From positions 1 through 12,587 of the forward strand of contig WFQT01000408.1 in assembly GCA_015486895.1 (NCBI GenBank): a stretch of DNA of 12,587 bases, written 5' to 3'. This document shows positions 7,457 through 12,587 of the stretch, piece after piece (within the stretch, counting starts at the first letter, position 1; every line of letters begins with the position of its first letter). Both the position numbers and the translations under genes were made by a program. The notes beneath the pieces are model-generated. The model ran no database searches. It was not told where the DNA came from and was given only the letters and a program-made list of their open reading frames with translations. The DNA comes from Anaerolineae bacterium (GTDB lineage: Bacteria; Chloroflexota; Anaerolineae; JAADDB01).

Positions 7457-7732
7457 TTAGTCCTTGACGATCTTCGCTAGGATATCGCTGCTTTCCAGCA
7501 GGAGGTGCTCCACGCCCTCAACCTTGACTTCCGTCCCGCTGTACTTGGGGAAGAGAACAATGTCCCCGACATCCAGCGGCAATTCTTCTTTGGCACTGCT
7601 ACCCATGGCCAGAACTTCACCCTGCTGTGGCTTTTCCTTTGCCGTTTCTGGCAAGATGATCCCGCTGGGGGTCTTCGCTTCTGGCTCAACGACTTTAATT
7701 AAAATGCGATCTCCAATTGGTACGACTTTCAT
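7457..7732 (-). CDS. groS: Co-chaperonin GroES
   Basis: A 91-aa heptameric lid of the GroEL chaperonin, beginning MKVVPIGDRILIKVVEPEAK. Family features present are GDRILIK, the mobile-loop region TPSGIILPETAKEKPQQGEV, GDIVLFPKYSGTEVK and the C-terminal ESSDILAKI. The frame extends 9 bp upstream to a TTG (7741), but the AAAGGAG box directly touches that codon. The ATG at 7732 has 9-nt spacing and fits the family start, so it is used. No groEL follows: the next gene is the OsmC-like one, beyond a terminator. No CIRCE (HrcA) operator is visible in the leader. groES has its own promoter (7791-7819), so it is a stand-alone copy; the genome may carry a second groESL locus or a separate groEL. Confidence 0.95.
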   Translation of the reverse strand: MKVVPIGDRILIKVVEPEAKTPSGIILPETAKEKPQQGEVLAMGSSAKEELPLDVGDIVLFPKYSGTEVKVEGVEHLLLESSDILAKIVKD

Positions 7733-7757
7733 ATTATCCAACTCCTTTCACAAATTT

Positions 7758-7779
7758 GCAGCAGACAAGCAGCAGACAA
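7758..7779. repeat. Perfect 11-bp tandem duplication in the groES leader
   Basis: GCAGCAGACAA occurs twice head to tail (7758-7768 and 7769-7779) between the groES promoter and its ribosome-binding site. It would form part of the 5' untranslated RNA. It is probably a slippage duplication; no function is implied. Confidence 0.6.
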
Positions 7780-7790
7780 ACTCAGATCCG

Positions 7791-7819
7791 AATATATTGA
7801 AAGCGGGTAACATTGTCAT
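7791..7819 (-). promoter_or_regulatory. Sigma70-type promoter of groES
   Basis: Read on the minus strand, ATGACA (7819-7814) is a 5/6 match to the -35 box. It is followed by exactly 17 bp and TATATT (7796-7791), a 5/6 match to the -10 box. The start point would be near 7784, giving a leader of about 50 nt. It uncouples groES from the glutaredoxin gene upstream. Confidence 0.6.
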
Positions 7820-7831
7820 CCGCGGACAAAA

Positions 7832-8086
7832 CTATGATAGCTGTAGGAGGTGATCGATTTTCGGCCGGTTGAAGCCTATCACGACTTTGCTGCCAATTTT
7901 AATGACCGGTACACCAGATTGCCCGCTTATTTTGATCATATCGCGGGCAGCAGCGTGGTCTCTGGACACGTCAATGTCCTTGAAGCGAATCCCCTTCTGG
8001 CGGAAATAGCGTTTGGCCGCGCTACAATGCGGACAACCGGGCGCGGTGAAAATTAAAACCGGTCGCACTCTTTTCTTTGGTCTCAT
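7832..8086 (-). CDS. Glutaredoxin-like protein (YruB/NrdH type)
   Basis: An 84-aa thioredoxin-fold oxidoreductase. The active site is TAPGCPHCSAAKRYF with CPHC at residues 18-21. The cis-Pro loop is GQSGVPVIKIG (55-65, Pro60), followed by KVVIGFNRPKID. The combination SGQ-GVPV and IGF matches the YruB/NrdH-like glutaredoxins rather than classical CPYC glutaredoxins. Such proteins reduce disulfides, probably using thioredoxin reductase or low-molecular-weight thiols; the partner is unknown here. The ATG at 8086 is chosen over an in-frame GTG at 8125 because AGGAGA lies about 9 nt upstream of the ATG and the fold begins at RPVLIFTA. About 100 bp and a promoter separate it from groES. Confidence 0.9.
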   Translation of the reverse strand: MRPKKRVRPVLIFTAPGCPHCSAAKRYFRQKGIRFKDIDVSRDHAAARDMIKISGQSGVPVIKIGSKVVIGFNRPKIDHLLQLS

Positions 8087-8152
8087 GCAATTAGTCTCTC
8101 CTGGATACTCAGGTAACGGGCACACGTTATGTCCCTAGTTTATTAAATTACT

Positions 8153-8266
8153 GGAGTCTGGCGAGAATTGTTTGACGGTTCCACAAAGCAATTCCGACCG
8201 TGGAAGCACTAATTTTCAGTTTGATTTCCCACTAATTCTGCGAGAATCTATGTTAATCTACAGGCC
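8153..8266 (+). repeat. Interspersed repeat, copy 1
   Basis: This segment of the spacer between the glutaredoxin and sigma-factor genes aligns along its length with 9067-9192. Shared landmarks in order are GGAGTCTGGC, GGTTC-ACAAAG-AAT, ATTTTC-GTTTGAT, AATTCTG, and a terminal T-TGTTAA-CT-GGC. Identity is roughly two thirds by eye, with gaps. No coding capacity is seen. It starts 66 bp upstream of the glutaredoxin start. Confidence 0.7.
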
Positions 8267-8312
8267 AATATCCAGTAACTTATAAACTACACACGCACAT
8301 TAGATGCAGGAC

Positions 8313-8348
8313 AAAAAATCTCGTTACATGAATTACTGTAATTCTAAC
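8313..8348 (-). terminator. Putative terminator of the sigma-factor gene
   Basis: On the minus strand GAATTAC-A-GTAATTC (8344-8330) forms a perfect 7-bp hairpin that can be extended by GTTA/TAAC. After GAGA comes a run of six T (8318-8313). It starts about 40 nt past the sigma-factor stop codon. The stem is AT-rich, so its strength is uncertain. Confidence 0.45.
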
Positions 8349-8385
8349 GGAACTCTAACAGAAAGCCAAATGCTCTTATTGCTGG

Positions 8386-9045
8386 TCAATCTTTTGGGTT
8401 AGCCAGGGGATGCGAGGGCTTATCGTCGTGTTGCTTTGGCAATAGAAACTCTTTGTGTTGCTGGAAGTACCCTGTCAGGTCTTCCCGCAATTGCAACCGG
8501 GCCCGGTGCAACCGGACTTTCGTAGCCGTCTCGCTGATTTCCAGCATTGTAGCTGTCTCTTTAGTGGAAAAGCCTTCCAGTTCTCGCAAGACGAATACGG
8601 CGCGCAGTTTATCGGGCAACTGATCCACCGACTGACGTAACATTTCCCGTACTTCCTGGTTTAGAAGCAACTCTCGAGGATCGAACGTCCAATCTACTAA
8701 CTGACGCGGCAGTTTATCGCCATCCTCCGTGGTCAATGGCTCATCCAAAGAATAAGTTGTTTCCTTATTTTTGCGTAATATCATTAGACTGGCGTTGGTG
8801 GCGATACGGTACAACCAAGTGCCTAACTTGGCCTCCCGGCGAAAGGTCTTTATTTTTTGACATGCCGTGATGAACGTCTCTTGCAGTACTTCCTCGGCAT
8901 CATGATGTTCCTTCAAAAGGCGCAGGGCCACGTTATAGATCTGCTTTGAGTATTGCTCCACTAGGACAGCACAAGCGGCTCTATCCCCCTGTTGCAAGGC
9001 ATCGACTAATGCTTCTTCTGTTTCATATGTTGGCATGTCCATCAC
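8386..9045 (-). CDS. ECF (sigma70 family) RNA polymerase sigma factor
   Basis: A 219-aa extracytoplasmic-function sigma factor that directs RNA polymerase to a stress regulon. Region 2 (~22-92) includes the core-binding and -10-melting helix DAEEVLQETFITACQKIKTF and GTWLYRIATNASLMILRK. Region 4 (~135-190) includes QLPDKLRAVFVLRELEGFST and the helix-turn-helix KETATMLEISETATKVRLHRARLQL. A short charged tail of about 29 residues follows. The start is uncertain: GTG (9045), ATG (9042) and ATG (9036) are in frame, and GGGAG lies 11-12 nt before the GTG. No anti-sigma gene follows: the next 300 bp are non-coding and contain a terminator. Control may therefore lie elsewhere. The gene is flanked by two direct copies of an intergenic repeat. 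Confidence 0.95.
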   Translation of the reverse strand: MMDMPTYETEEALVDALQQGDRAACAVLVEQYSKQIYNVALRLLKEHHDAEEVLQETFITACQKIKTFRREAKLGTWLYRIATNASLMILRKNKETTYSLDEPLTTEDGDKLPRQLVDWTFDPRELLLNQEVREMLRQSVDQLPDKLRAVFVLRELEGFSTKETATMLEISETATKVRLHRARLQLREDLTGYFQQHKEFLLPKQHDDKPSHPLANPKD

Positions 9046-9066
9046 AACGAATTTTACTCCCTGACC

Positions 9067-9192
9067 GGAGTCTGGCAGAAACCTATTTTGTGGTTCAACA
9101 AAGTAATCCTGATCACAGATGGCACAGATTATACTGATTTTCGGTTTGATGTCCCCTTGAAATTCTGTAAAAATCCGTGTTAACCTGTGGCT
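9067..9192 (+). repeat. Interspersed repeat, copy 2
   Basis: The best-preserved copy, between the MFS and sigma-factor genes. It begins GGAGTCTGGC, continues TTTTGTGGTTCAACAAAGTA, then has tandem CACAGAT-like units (9114-9142), an 18-bp spacer, and an inverted arm with AATTCTG-AAATCCGTG-TTAACCTGTGG (9161-9190). The two arms form an imperfect palindrome. It aligns with copy 1 (8153-8266) in the same orientation and with 10604-10680 in the opposite one. Confidence 0.75.
9128..9155 (-). promoter_or_regulatory. Possible sigma-factor gene promoter inside the repeat
   Basis: On the minus strand GGGACA (9155-9150, 4/6 to the -35 box), a 16-bp spacer and a perfect TATAAT (9133-9128). The -10 box lies in the CACAGAT arm of repeat copy 2. 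The third copy has TGTAAT at the same place, so one base change appears to have made the box. The leader would be about 75 nt. Confidence 0.4.
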
Positions 9193-9244
9193 AAAACCAA
9201 CAATACCATTGTCCGGTCCCTGACCTTAAAAAGCCTCGGGGAAT

Positions 9245-10573
9245 TCATTGTATCCCACCATCGCGCGCCGTGCAAACCGGCATGCTGGCCAGCCTGGGCT
9301 CTCGGAGCAACCAGGAAATAACAAAAGCAAGCAAAGCCAGCAACACTGTTAGCCAGAAAAGAGAACGGTAAGAAAAGATGGAGGCTAAAATGCCACCGAT
9401 AATCGGGTAAAATGCCGTTGGAATCAAGAGGGTTCCATTCAAGGCGATGCAGGTTGAACGGACATCGGGGGCTGTGATCTCCAGGAGGTAATTTCCGTAG
9501 CCAATTCGACGCCCGGCGATAACAAATCCCATGAGCAGGTAGACGGTGACAAAGATTAAGCCCATACCTGCTGGTGCCAGCAATGCTGCCAGTGGAATTG
9601 TTAGAAGCAATAGACTGCTAATAACAATCACTAACTTGTTGCCATGGTGATCCCCCAAGAAGCCCCAAAACAGGTTTCCCGCTACCCCGCCGAGCAGTTG
9701 ACCGATAATAAACAACCCTACGCTGGCTGTGGAAATGTGCAGGTCATGCTTAGCGTATAACACGTAGAAAGGAATACTGATCTGGAATGCCTCACTGATT
9801 AGCTGGTTGAATATGAACAACCGAAAATTGTCGTAATGTGACCAGAGTGCCTTAGCCTGGCGTAAAAACGCCCGGTAACAGAGTGTTTCTCCTCGTACTG
9901 GATCCACCGGTTCGCGAATGGACCAGAAGCCGAAGAAGGCTATGCTTAAGCTCACGGCCGATCCAAAAAAGATCAAGGCGAAGTTGGCGGGGTAAGGGAA
10001 CAAATCGTCACGCTGCAAAATCCAGCGCACCAAAAATCCAGCACCAATGGCCAGCAAGCTGCCCAAAAGGTAGCGAGTGCCGGCAAATCGTCCCCGCCGC
10101 CGGGTGGGAATAGCCTTGGCAATGACATCTCCGTAAGCTACGGAGCCCAAGCCGCCAGCCATGGAGAAGATCGATAGTAACCCGACAAAGACGCCTAGGA
10201 TAAGCTGTGGGTGAGAAACACCCCACAGATAAGTCATGCCAGCAATGAGAAACCAGGAGACTAAGCGGATGGAAATAGCTACCATTAATGCCGGGCGTTT
10301 GTACGGCTTTGGTTCTAAGAACTTTGCCGACGGCAACTGAGCGGCGTATCCTCCCCCGGCAGCGATCGCCATCACTAATCCAACCATCGCTTTAGAGCCG
10401 GTTAAGGTGTTTATAAAAGCTGGTAGGACTGTAGAGGGGCTGGCAAACGCGGAACTAAGCTGAAAAAAAGTACCGTGCACAACTCCGGATAGGAAGTTGT
10501 GCACGAAGTTTTTTTCTACAAAAGCATCGAATTGTGTTTTTTCTGTTTCCAGTTCTGCAGACGGCGTTGTCAT
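9245..10573 (-). CDS. Major facilitator superfamily permease
   Basis: A 442-aa inner-membrane transporter with about twelve hydrophobic segments in two halves separated by a charged loop (~220-250). An MFS motif-A-like sequence stands in the second half, GFLGDHHGNKLVIV (304-317). A basic cytosolic loop, IPTRRRGRFAGTRYLLGS (155-172), resembles the equivalent region in the first half. The N-terminal part (NFVHNFLSGVVHGTFFQLSS) matches a group of uncharacterised bacterial MFS proteins. The substrate cannot be predicted. The ATG at 10573 has GGAG only 3 nt upstream, a short spacing. A perfect 11-bp inverted repeat lies within the first 35 codons. The stop is followed by a weak hairpin and five T (9228-9232), a poor terminator. 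Confidence 0.88.
   Translation of the reverse strand: MTTPSAELETEKTQFDAFVEKNFVHNFLSGVVHGTFFQLSSAFASPSTVLPAFINTLTGSKAMVGLVMAIAAGGGYAAQLPSAKFLEPKPYKRPALMVAISIRLVSWFLIAGMTYLWGVSHPQLILGVFVGLLSIFSMAGGLGSVAYGDVIAKAIPTRRRGRFAGTRYLLGSLLAIGAGFLVRWILQRDDLFPYPANFALIFFGSAVSLSIAFFGFWSIREPVDPVRGETLCYRAFLRQAKALWSHYDNFRLFIFNQLISEAFQISIPFYVLYAKHDLHISTASVGLFIIGQLLGGVAGNLFWGFLGDHHGNKLVIVISSLLLLTIPLAALLAPAGMGLIFVTVYLLMGFVIAGRRIGYGNYLLEITAPDVRSTCIALNGTLLIPTAFYPIIGGILASIFSYRSLFWLTVLLALLAFVISWLLREPRLASMPVCTARDGGIQ
10474..10505. repeat. Perfect 11-bp inverted repeat inside the MFS gene
   Basis: CGTGCACAACT (10474-10484) and AGTTGTGCACG (10495-10505) are exact reverse complements around a 10-bp loop. They lie at about codons 23-34 of the MFS gene. 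In mRNA they would form a strong hairpin close to the start; as DNA they could be a dyad operator. No T tract follows. Confidence 0.65.
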
Positions 10574-10603
10574 GATCTCCTATTGCTCATAAAGGGGGAA
10601 AAG

Positions 10604-10680
10604 AGGATTCCCTTTCGGAAATCGGTGTAATCTGTGGTCGTAATTGCTGTGTTGAGCCACAAAATGGATTTTCACCAGGC
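10604..10680 (-). repeat. Interspersed repeat, copy 3 (inverted)
   Basis: Read on the minus strand, GCCTGGTGAAAATCCATTTT, then GTGGCTCAACACAGCAATTA, then GACCACAGATTACACCGATT follow the same order as copies 1 and 2 (TCTGGCAGAAACC, TTTTGTGGTTCAACAAAGTA, GATCACAGAT, then CAGATTATACTGATTTTC). The copy covers most of the 118-bp spacer between the membrane-protein and MFS genes. The right-hand arm of the element is missing or unrecognisable. Confidence 0.65.
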
Positions 10681-10691
10681 TATAGTTTGTG

Positions 10692-11558
10692 CTACACATC
10701 TTTTTTCCGGCCACCCGGTTTGCGCTTGGGTTTCTTGCTTTTCAGCCGGGGAGGAGTTACTCGAGTCGCATTATGATCGCGCATCCCTTTGCCTCCCTGA
10801 TAAAAGAGGATAGAGGCAACAATGCCGGCAATAGCCATGCCTGGCAGGCTGATGTGAGCGGCTAACCATTCTCGATTCATGGCCACGTCCAGCAAGAAGA
10901 GCAAGAATAATGCGGCAATACCATACCACAATAACGATGTAGTACCGTTTTCTTGTTCATCCTGTAAAAGAAACCAGCCGAAAAGCAATAAGACCGGTGC
11001 GTAATTAATGCTAACCAGGTAGAAGTCATGGCGCAAGAAGCTCACAGTAATCAGAAAAAGCAGAAACTGGAGCCACGGCAGCCACATGAGTCGCTCTCGT
11101 AGCTGCACCGGCACGCCCAGGAAAAAGGCTGCCAGTAGCGTGTTCAGGACAGCCAGCGCCCATAAGTACAGTTCGCCCACCCGTAGCCAAAAGTTGACTG
11201 CCATTGGCAATCTTTCGCCGCCGAGGACGTAGGTAGCCCGGCTGGCCGCTGCTGCACCCAGCCAGAGTAACACCCAGGCCCATTGGTAGCGGCAAGTTTG
11301 TTGGTCCTCCCGGTTGATTTTCCAGAGGTGAAAGGCGAGATAGAGGGAAATAAACGCCCAAACGGCATTTAATCCTCCAGTAAGCCAGCGAGCATTACCA
11401 ATCACCATTTGCATTGCTCCTCTCCAACCAATCATATGTATTTCTGGCCATACTACTCGTGACAGCGCATCCACTATGTCTGCCCCGAAAATTGCAACCA
11501 CGAACCCCACGAATTGTGACAGCGCTTTTCGTTCCTCTGTGGTGCGTGGTTTCTGCAT
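10692..11558 (-). CDS. Unrecognised polytopic membrane protein with basic C-terminal tail
   Basis: A 288-aa protein that I do not recognise. About eight hydrophobic segments are visible (~14-35, 62-79, 93-111, 127-148, 157-175, 184-199, 207-226, 236-254). A strongly basic tail follows (259-288, LKSKKPKRKPGGRKK), which by the positive-inside rule should be cytosolic. Aromatic residues are frequent (Trp in WAWVLLWLG, YLWALAVL). There is no obvious catalytic motif. The ATG at 11558 has only a weak purine stretch upstream. It follows the CsoR-like gene by 108 bp on the same strand, with a possible terminator between them, and precedes the MFS gene. Joint regulation with the repressor is possible but not shown. 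Confidence 0.75.
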   Translation of the reverse strand: MQKPRTTEERKALSQFVGFVVAIFGADIVDALSRVVWPEIHMIGWRGAMQMVIGNARWLTGGLNAVWAFISLYLAFHLWKINREDQQTCRYQWAWVLLWLGAAAASRATYVLGGERLPMAVNFWLRVGELYLWALAVLNTLLAAFFLGVPVQLRERLMWLPWLQFLLFLITVSFLRHDFYLVSINYAPVLLLFGWFLLQDEQENGTTSLLWYGIAALFLLFLLDVAMNREWLAAHISLPGMAIAGIVASILFYQGGKGMRDHNATRVTPPRLKSKKPKRKPGGRKKDV

Positions 11559-11633
11559 GAATGTCTGCTTTGAAAATAGAATGCAGGTGATGTTGATGCA
11601 TGTAGATTCCTGCCTCTTTTCATGGTGGAAAAG

Positions 11634-11687
11634 AAAAAATGCAGTCTGGCGGTCAGGGCTTCCTCGTCAATCCACGCGTGCCCAGAC
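11634..11687 (-). terminator. Possible terminator at the end of the CsoR-like gene
   Basis: On the minus strand GTCTGG (11687-11682) and CCAGAC (11649-11644) are complementary across a 32-nt loop containing a further GGGC/GCCC pair. After TGCA comes a run of six T (11639-11634). The stem starts inside the last codons of the gene. The long loop makes it a weak candidate. Confidence 0.3.
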
Positions 11688-11948
11688 TTGCAACAGTTGT
11701 TGGCTAAGCTGTTGTGGCGAGGCAGTAGCTTCCGGGTCAGTCACACATTGTTCGGTGTAAGAGCGAGCTAACAATAGCGCTGTCTGCTGTACTGCAGAGC
11801 GGATGGCAGCAAGTTGCTGCAGCATTTCGTCGCATTCTCGCTCGCTTGTCAACATGCGTTGCACACCACGCACTTGCCCTTCGATGCGGCGTAGCCGGTG
11901 CTCGACATTAGTTCTTGTCTGTTTATCGATTTTCTGCATGACCTTCAT
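11667..11948 (-). CDS. CsoR/FrmR family transcriptional repressor, atypical ligand set
   Basis: A 93-aa all-helical DNA-binding repressor of the CsoR/RcnR/FrmR (DUF156) family. The diagnostic segment HRLRRIEGQVRGVQRML spans residues 17-33. Cys39 (ERECDEML) corresponds to the first copper ligand of CsoR and Cys68 (YTEQCV) to the third, with the usual 29-residue spacing. The His normally four residues before the second Cys is Tyr64 here. Cys-His-Cys binds Cu(I) in CsoR, while persulfide-sensing CstR keeps the two Cys without His, so a thiol/persulfide sensor is at least as likely as a copper sensor. The ATG at 11948 follows TGAGGT by 3 nt; an in-frame ATG at 11939 is possible. Probable targets are itself and the downstream membrane protein (inference). 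Confidence 0.9.
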   Translation of the reverse strand: MKVMQKIDKQTRTNVEHRLRRIEGQVRGVQRMLTSERECDEMLQQLAAIRSAVQQTALLLARSYTEQCVTDPEATASPQQLSQQLLQVWARVD

Positions 11949-11980
11949 TTTACCTCATGTAACGCTTCTGGCCTTTTTGC

Positions 11981-12009
11981 ATTATCCTGACGGACGCCCT
12001 TGCTGGCAC
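11981..12009 (-). promoter_or_regulatory. Weak candidate promoter of the CsoR-like gene
   Basis: On the minus strand GTGCCA (12009-12004, 4/6), a 17-bp spacer and GATAAT (11986-11981, 5/6 to -10). The leader would be about 25 nt. No G-tract dyad typical of CsoR operators is evident. Confidence 0.3.
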
Positions 12010-12029
12010 GCCCGCACCACAGCGGATGA

Positions 12030-12180
12030 AAATAAGATCAGTGTTTTCCGTGTTTGTCCGTGAGCTATTTTCAGAGAGAATCCTCCTAAACACTGCCCGG
12101 ATTAACACGGTTTTCTTTGCTTTTCGACCCCAAGCTGTGTTTTCCCGTGGCTGAAATGAAAATTCCGGAGTCCAGTTGGT
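12030..12180. repeat. Decayed remnants of the CACAGAT/CCGTGT repeats
   Basis: The stretch contains TTTTCCGTGTTTGTCCGTGA (12042-12061), the oppositely oriented CCGGATTAACACGGTTTTCT (12098-12117), TGTGTTTTCCCGTGGCTG (~12137-12154) and CCGGAGTCCAG (~12167-12177). These resemble the ends of the elements at 8.2 and 9.1 kb (TCCGTGTTAACCTGTGGCT and CCGGAGTCTGG), but too little is left to align a full copy. No gene is seen. Confidence 0.4.
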
Positions 12181-12219
12181 AAGCAAAACAGTTTGGAAAG
12201 CGCTAATATACGGGTGGGG

Positions 12220-12248
12220 AGTATAGAGTGGACAAACCAAGCTGTCAA
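12220..12248 (-). promoter_or_regulatory. Near-consensus sigma70 promoter, no obvious gene
   Basis: On the minus strand TTGACA (12248-12243, perfect), a 17-bp spacer and TATACT (12225-12220, 5/6). Transcription would start near 12213 and run left through about 265 bp without a convincing gene before reaching the CsoR-like gene. It is the best -35/-10 pair on the minus strand of the window. Confidence 0.6.
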
Positions 12249-12587
12249 ATAGCGGTGGAGTCGTTTTACCCGGGATGCTTTCTTCTGTTTGCAGCAATTG
12301 CCTATATGTCGTACCAGGTGTATGTTTATGTTCAGAGAAAGAATTTATGCCCTCCGTAAATGGTCGGCGACGCCGTAGTTGGTTTTTATACTACATTAGT
12401 TCCGTTAGAAGTTCAACTTCTCTCAGAAGCTGAACTTCTAAACGTGCGACGGAGGGGCAAGGGAACGTCCCTAAACATTGAGATGGATATCACGCTCCAG
12501 GCTATGAAGCGCAAGTCATTTACTCTTGCTATCCTCATTTCTTAGGGGTCATCATGGGCCTACGGCCTGCCTGTGCGGGCACGCAGA
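12249..12587. other. Non-coding right end with long hairpin
   Basis: No supported gene is seen. A long hairpin occupies 12405-12441: TTAGAAGTTCA pairs with TGAACTTCTAA (11 bp), then one A/C mismatch, then CTTCT/AGAAG around a CTC loop. GCCCTCCGT (12350-12358) is nearly complementary to ACGGAGGGGC (12448-12457), enclosing the hairpin. The last bases hold GGCC-TAC-GGCC and GTGC-GG-GCAC (12573-12582), which look like part of a palindromic repeat cut by the window edge. A 61-codon open frame at 12360-12545 runs through the hairpin and is not accepted as a gene. Confidence 0.5.

Noticed and set aside
7742..7831. CIRCE (HrcA) operator before groES
   Set aside because: No TTAGCACTC / GAGTGCTAA dyad is present in the leader.
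7464..7853. 129-codon plus-strand frame over groES
   Set aside because: Antisense shadow of groES and its promoter region, starting at a TTG.
11950..12297. 115-codon minus-strand frame upstream of the CsoR-like gene
   Set aside because: It begins upstream of the strong promoter at 12220-12248, crosses decayed repeats and has no recognisable domain or ribosome-binding site.
8340..12411. Shared 13-mer AGTTCCGTTAGAA at ~8344-8356 (minus) and ~12399-12411 (plus)
   Set aside because: A match of this length is expected by chance about once or twice in a window of this size, and the flanks do not align.
12360..12545. 61-codon plus-strand frame
   Set aside because: It reads through the long hairpin; no ribosome-binding site or family similarity, so more likely repeat DNA.
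1..12587. CRISPR array, tRNA or rRNA genes, intact transposase
   Set aside because: No regularly spaced repeats, cloverleaf, rRNA core or DDE-type coding sequence was recognised on either strand.

Overview
The window looks like chromosomal DNA of a free-living bacterium. My best guess is Chloroflexota (Anaerolineae-like), because of the truncated cNMP/double-PH membrane protein, the ruvB-DUF2905-queA order, the FmdB-type zinc-ribbon protein and the many degenerate CACAGAT-type intergenic repeats. The same ruvB-DUF2905-queA order occurs in Clostridia, so the phylum is only an inference. GTG starts are used for at least two genes. I see no CRISPR array, tRNA, rRNA, prophage or intact transposase.

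Left part (1-5.6 kb): a 5'-truncated plus-strand gene encodes the end of a cyclic-nucleotide-binding-like domain followed by two membrane-anchored bacterial PH domains. It converges on a compact minus-strand housekeeping operon. In order of transcription this is ruvB, a class I glutamine-amidotransferase-like hydrolase, a small DUF2905 membrane protein and queA. The first two junctions overlap (GTGA, then 11 bp) and the last is a 7-bp gap, so translational coupling is likely. A TPR protein with N-terminal membrane segments lies upstream of ruvB on the same strand.

Middle (5.6-8.1 kb): a good sigma70-type promoter drives an FmdB-like zinc-ribbon gene on the plus strand. This gene converges on an OsmC/YhfA-like thiol peroxidase-type gene, with a strongly structured spacer between them. 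Further right on the minus strand are a lone groES, with its own promoter and a clear terminator hairpin, and a YruB-type glutaredoxin (CPHC).

Right part (8.1-12.6 kb), all minus strand: an ECF sigma factor without an adjacent anti-sigma gene, a 12-TM MFS permease, an unrecognised polytopic membrane protein with a basic tail, and a CsoR/FrmR-family repressor whose metal-ligand set reads Cys-Tyr-Cys. The last ~640 bp hold no convincing gene but do hold a near-consensus promoter, remnants of repeats and a long hairpin.

The most noteworthy feature is a diverged interspersed repeat of roughly 80-125 bp. Two copies lie in direct orientation on either side of the sigma-factor gene and a third, inverted, lies upstream of the MFS gene. 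One copy appears to supply the -10 box of the sigma-factor promoter. The OsmC, glutaredoxin, sigma and CsoR-like genes suggest a loose thiol/redox-stress theme, but the spacing does not make them one operon. I did not find a clear-cut new defence or biosynthetic system.
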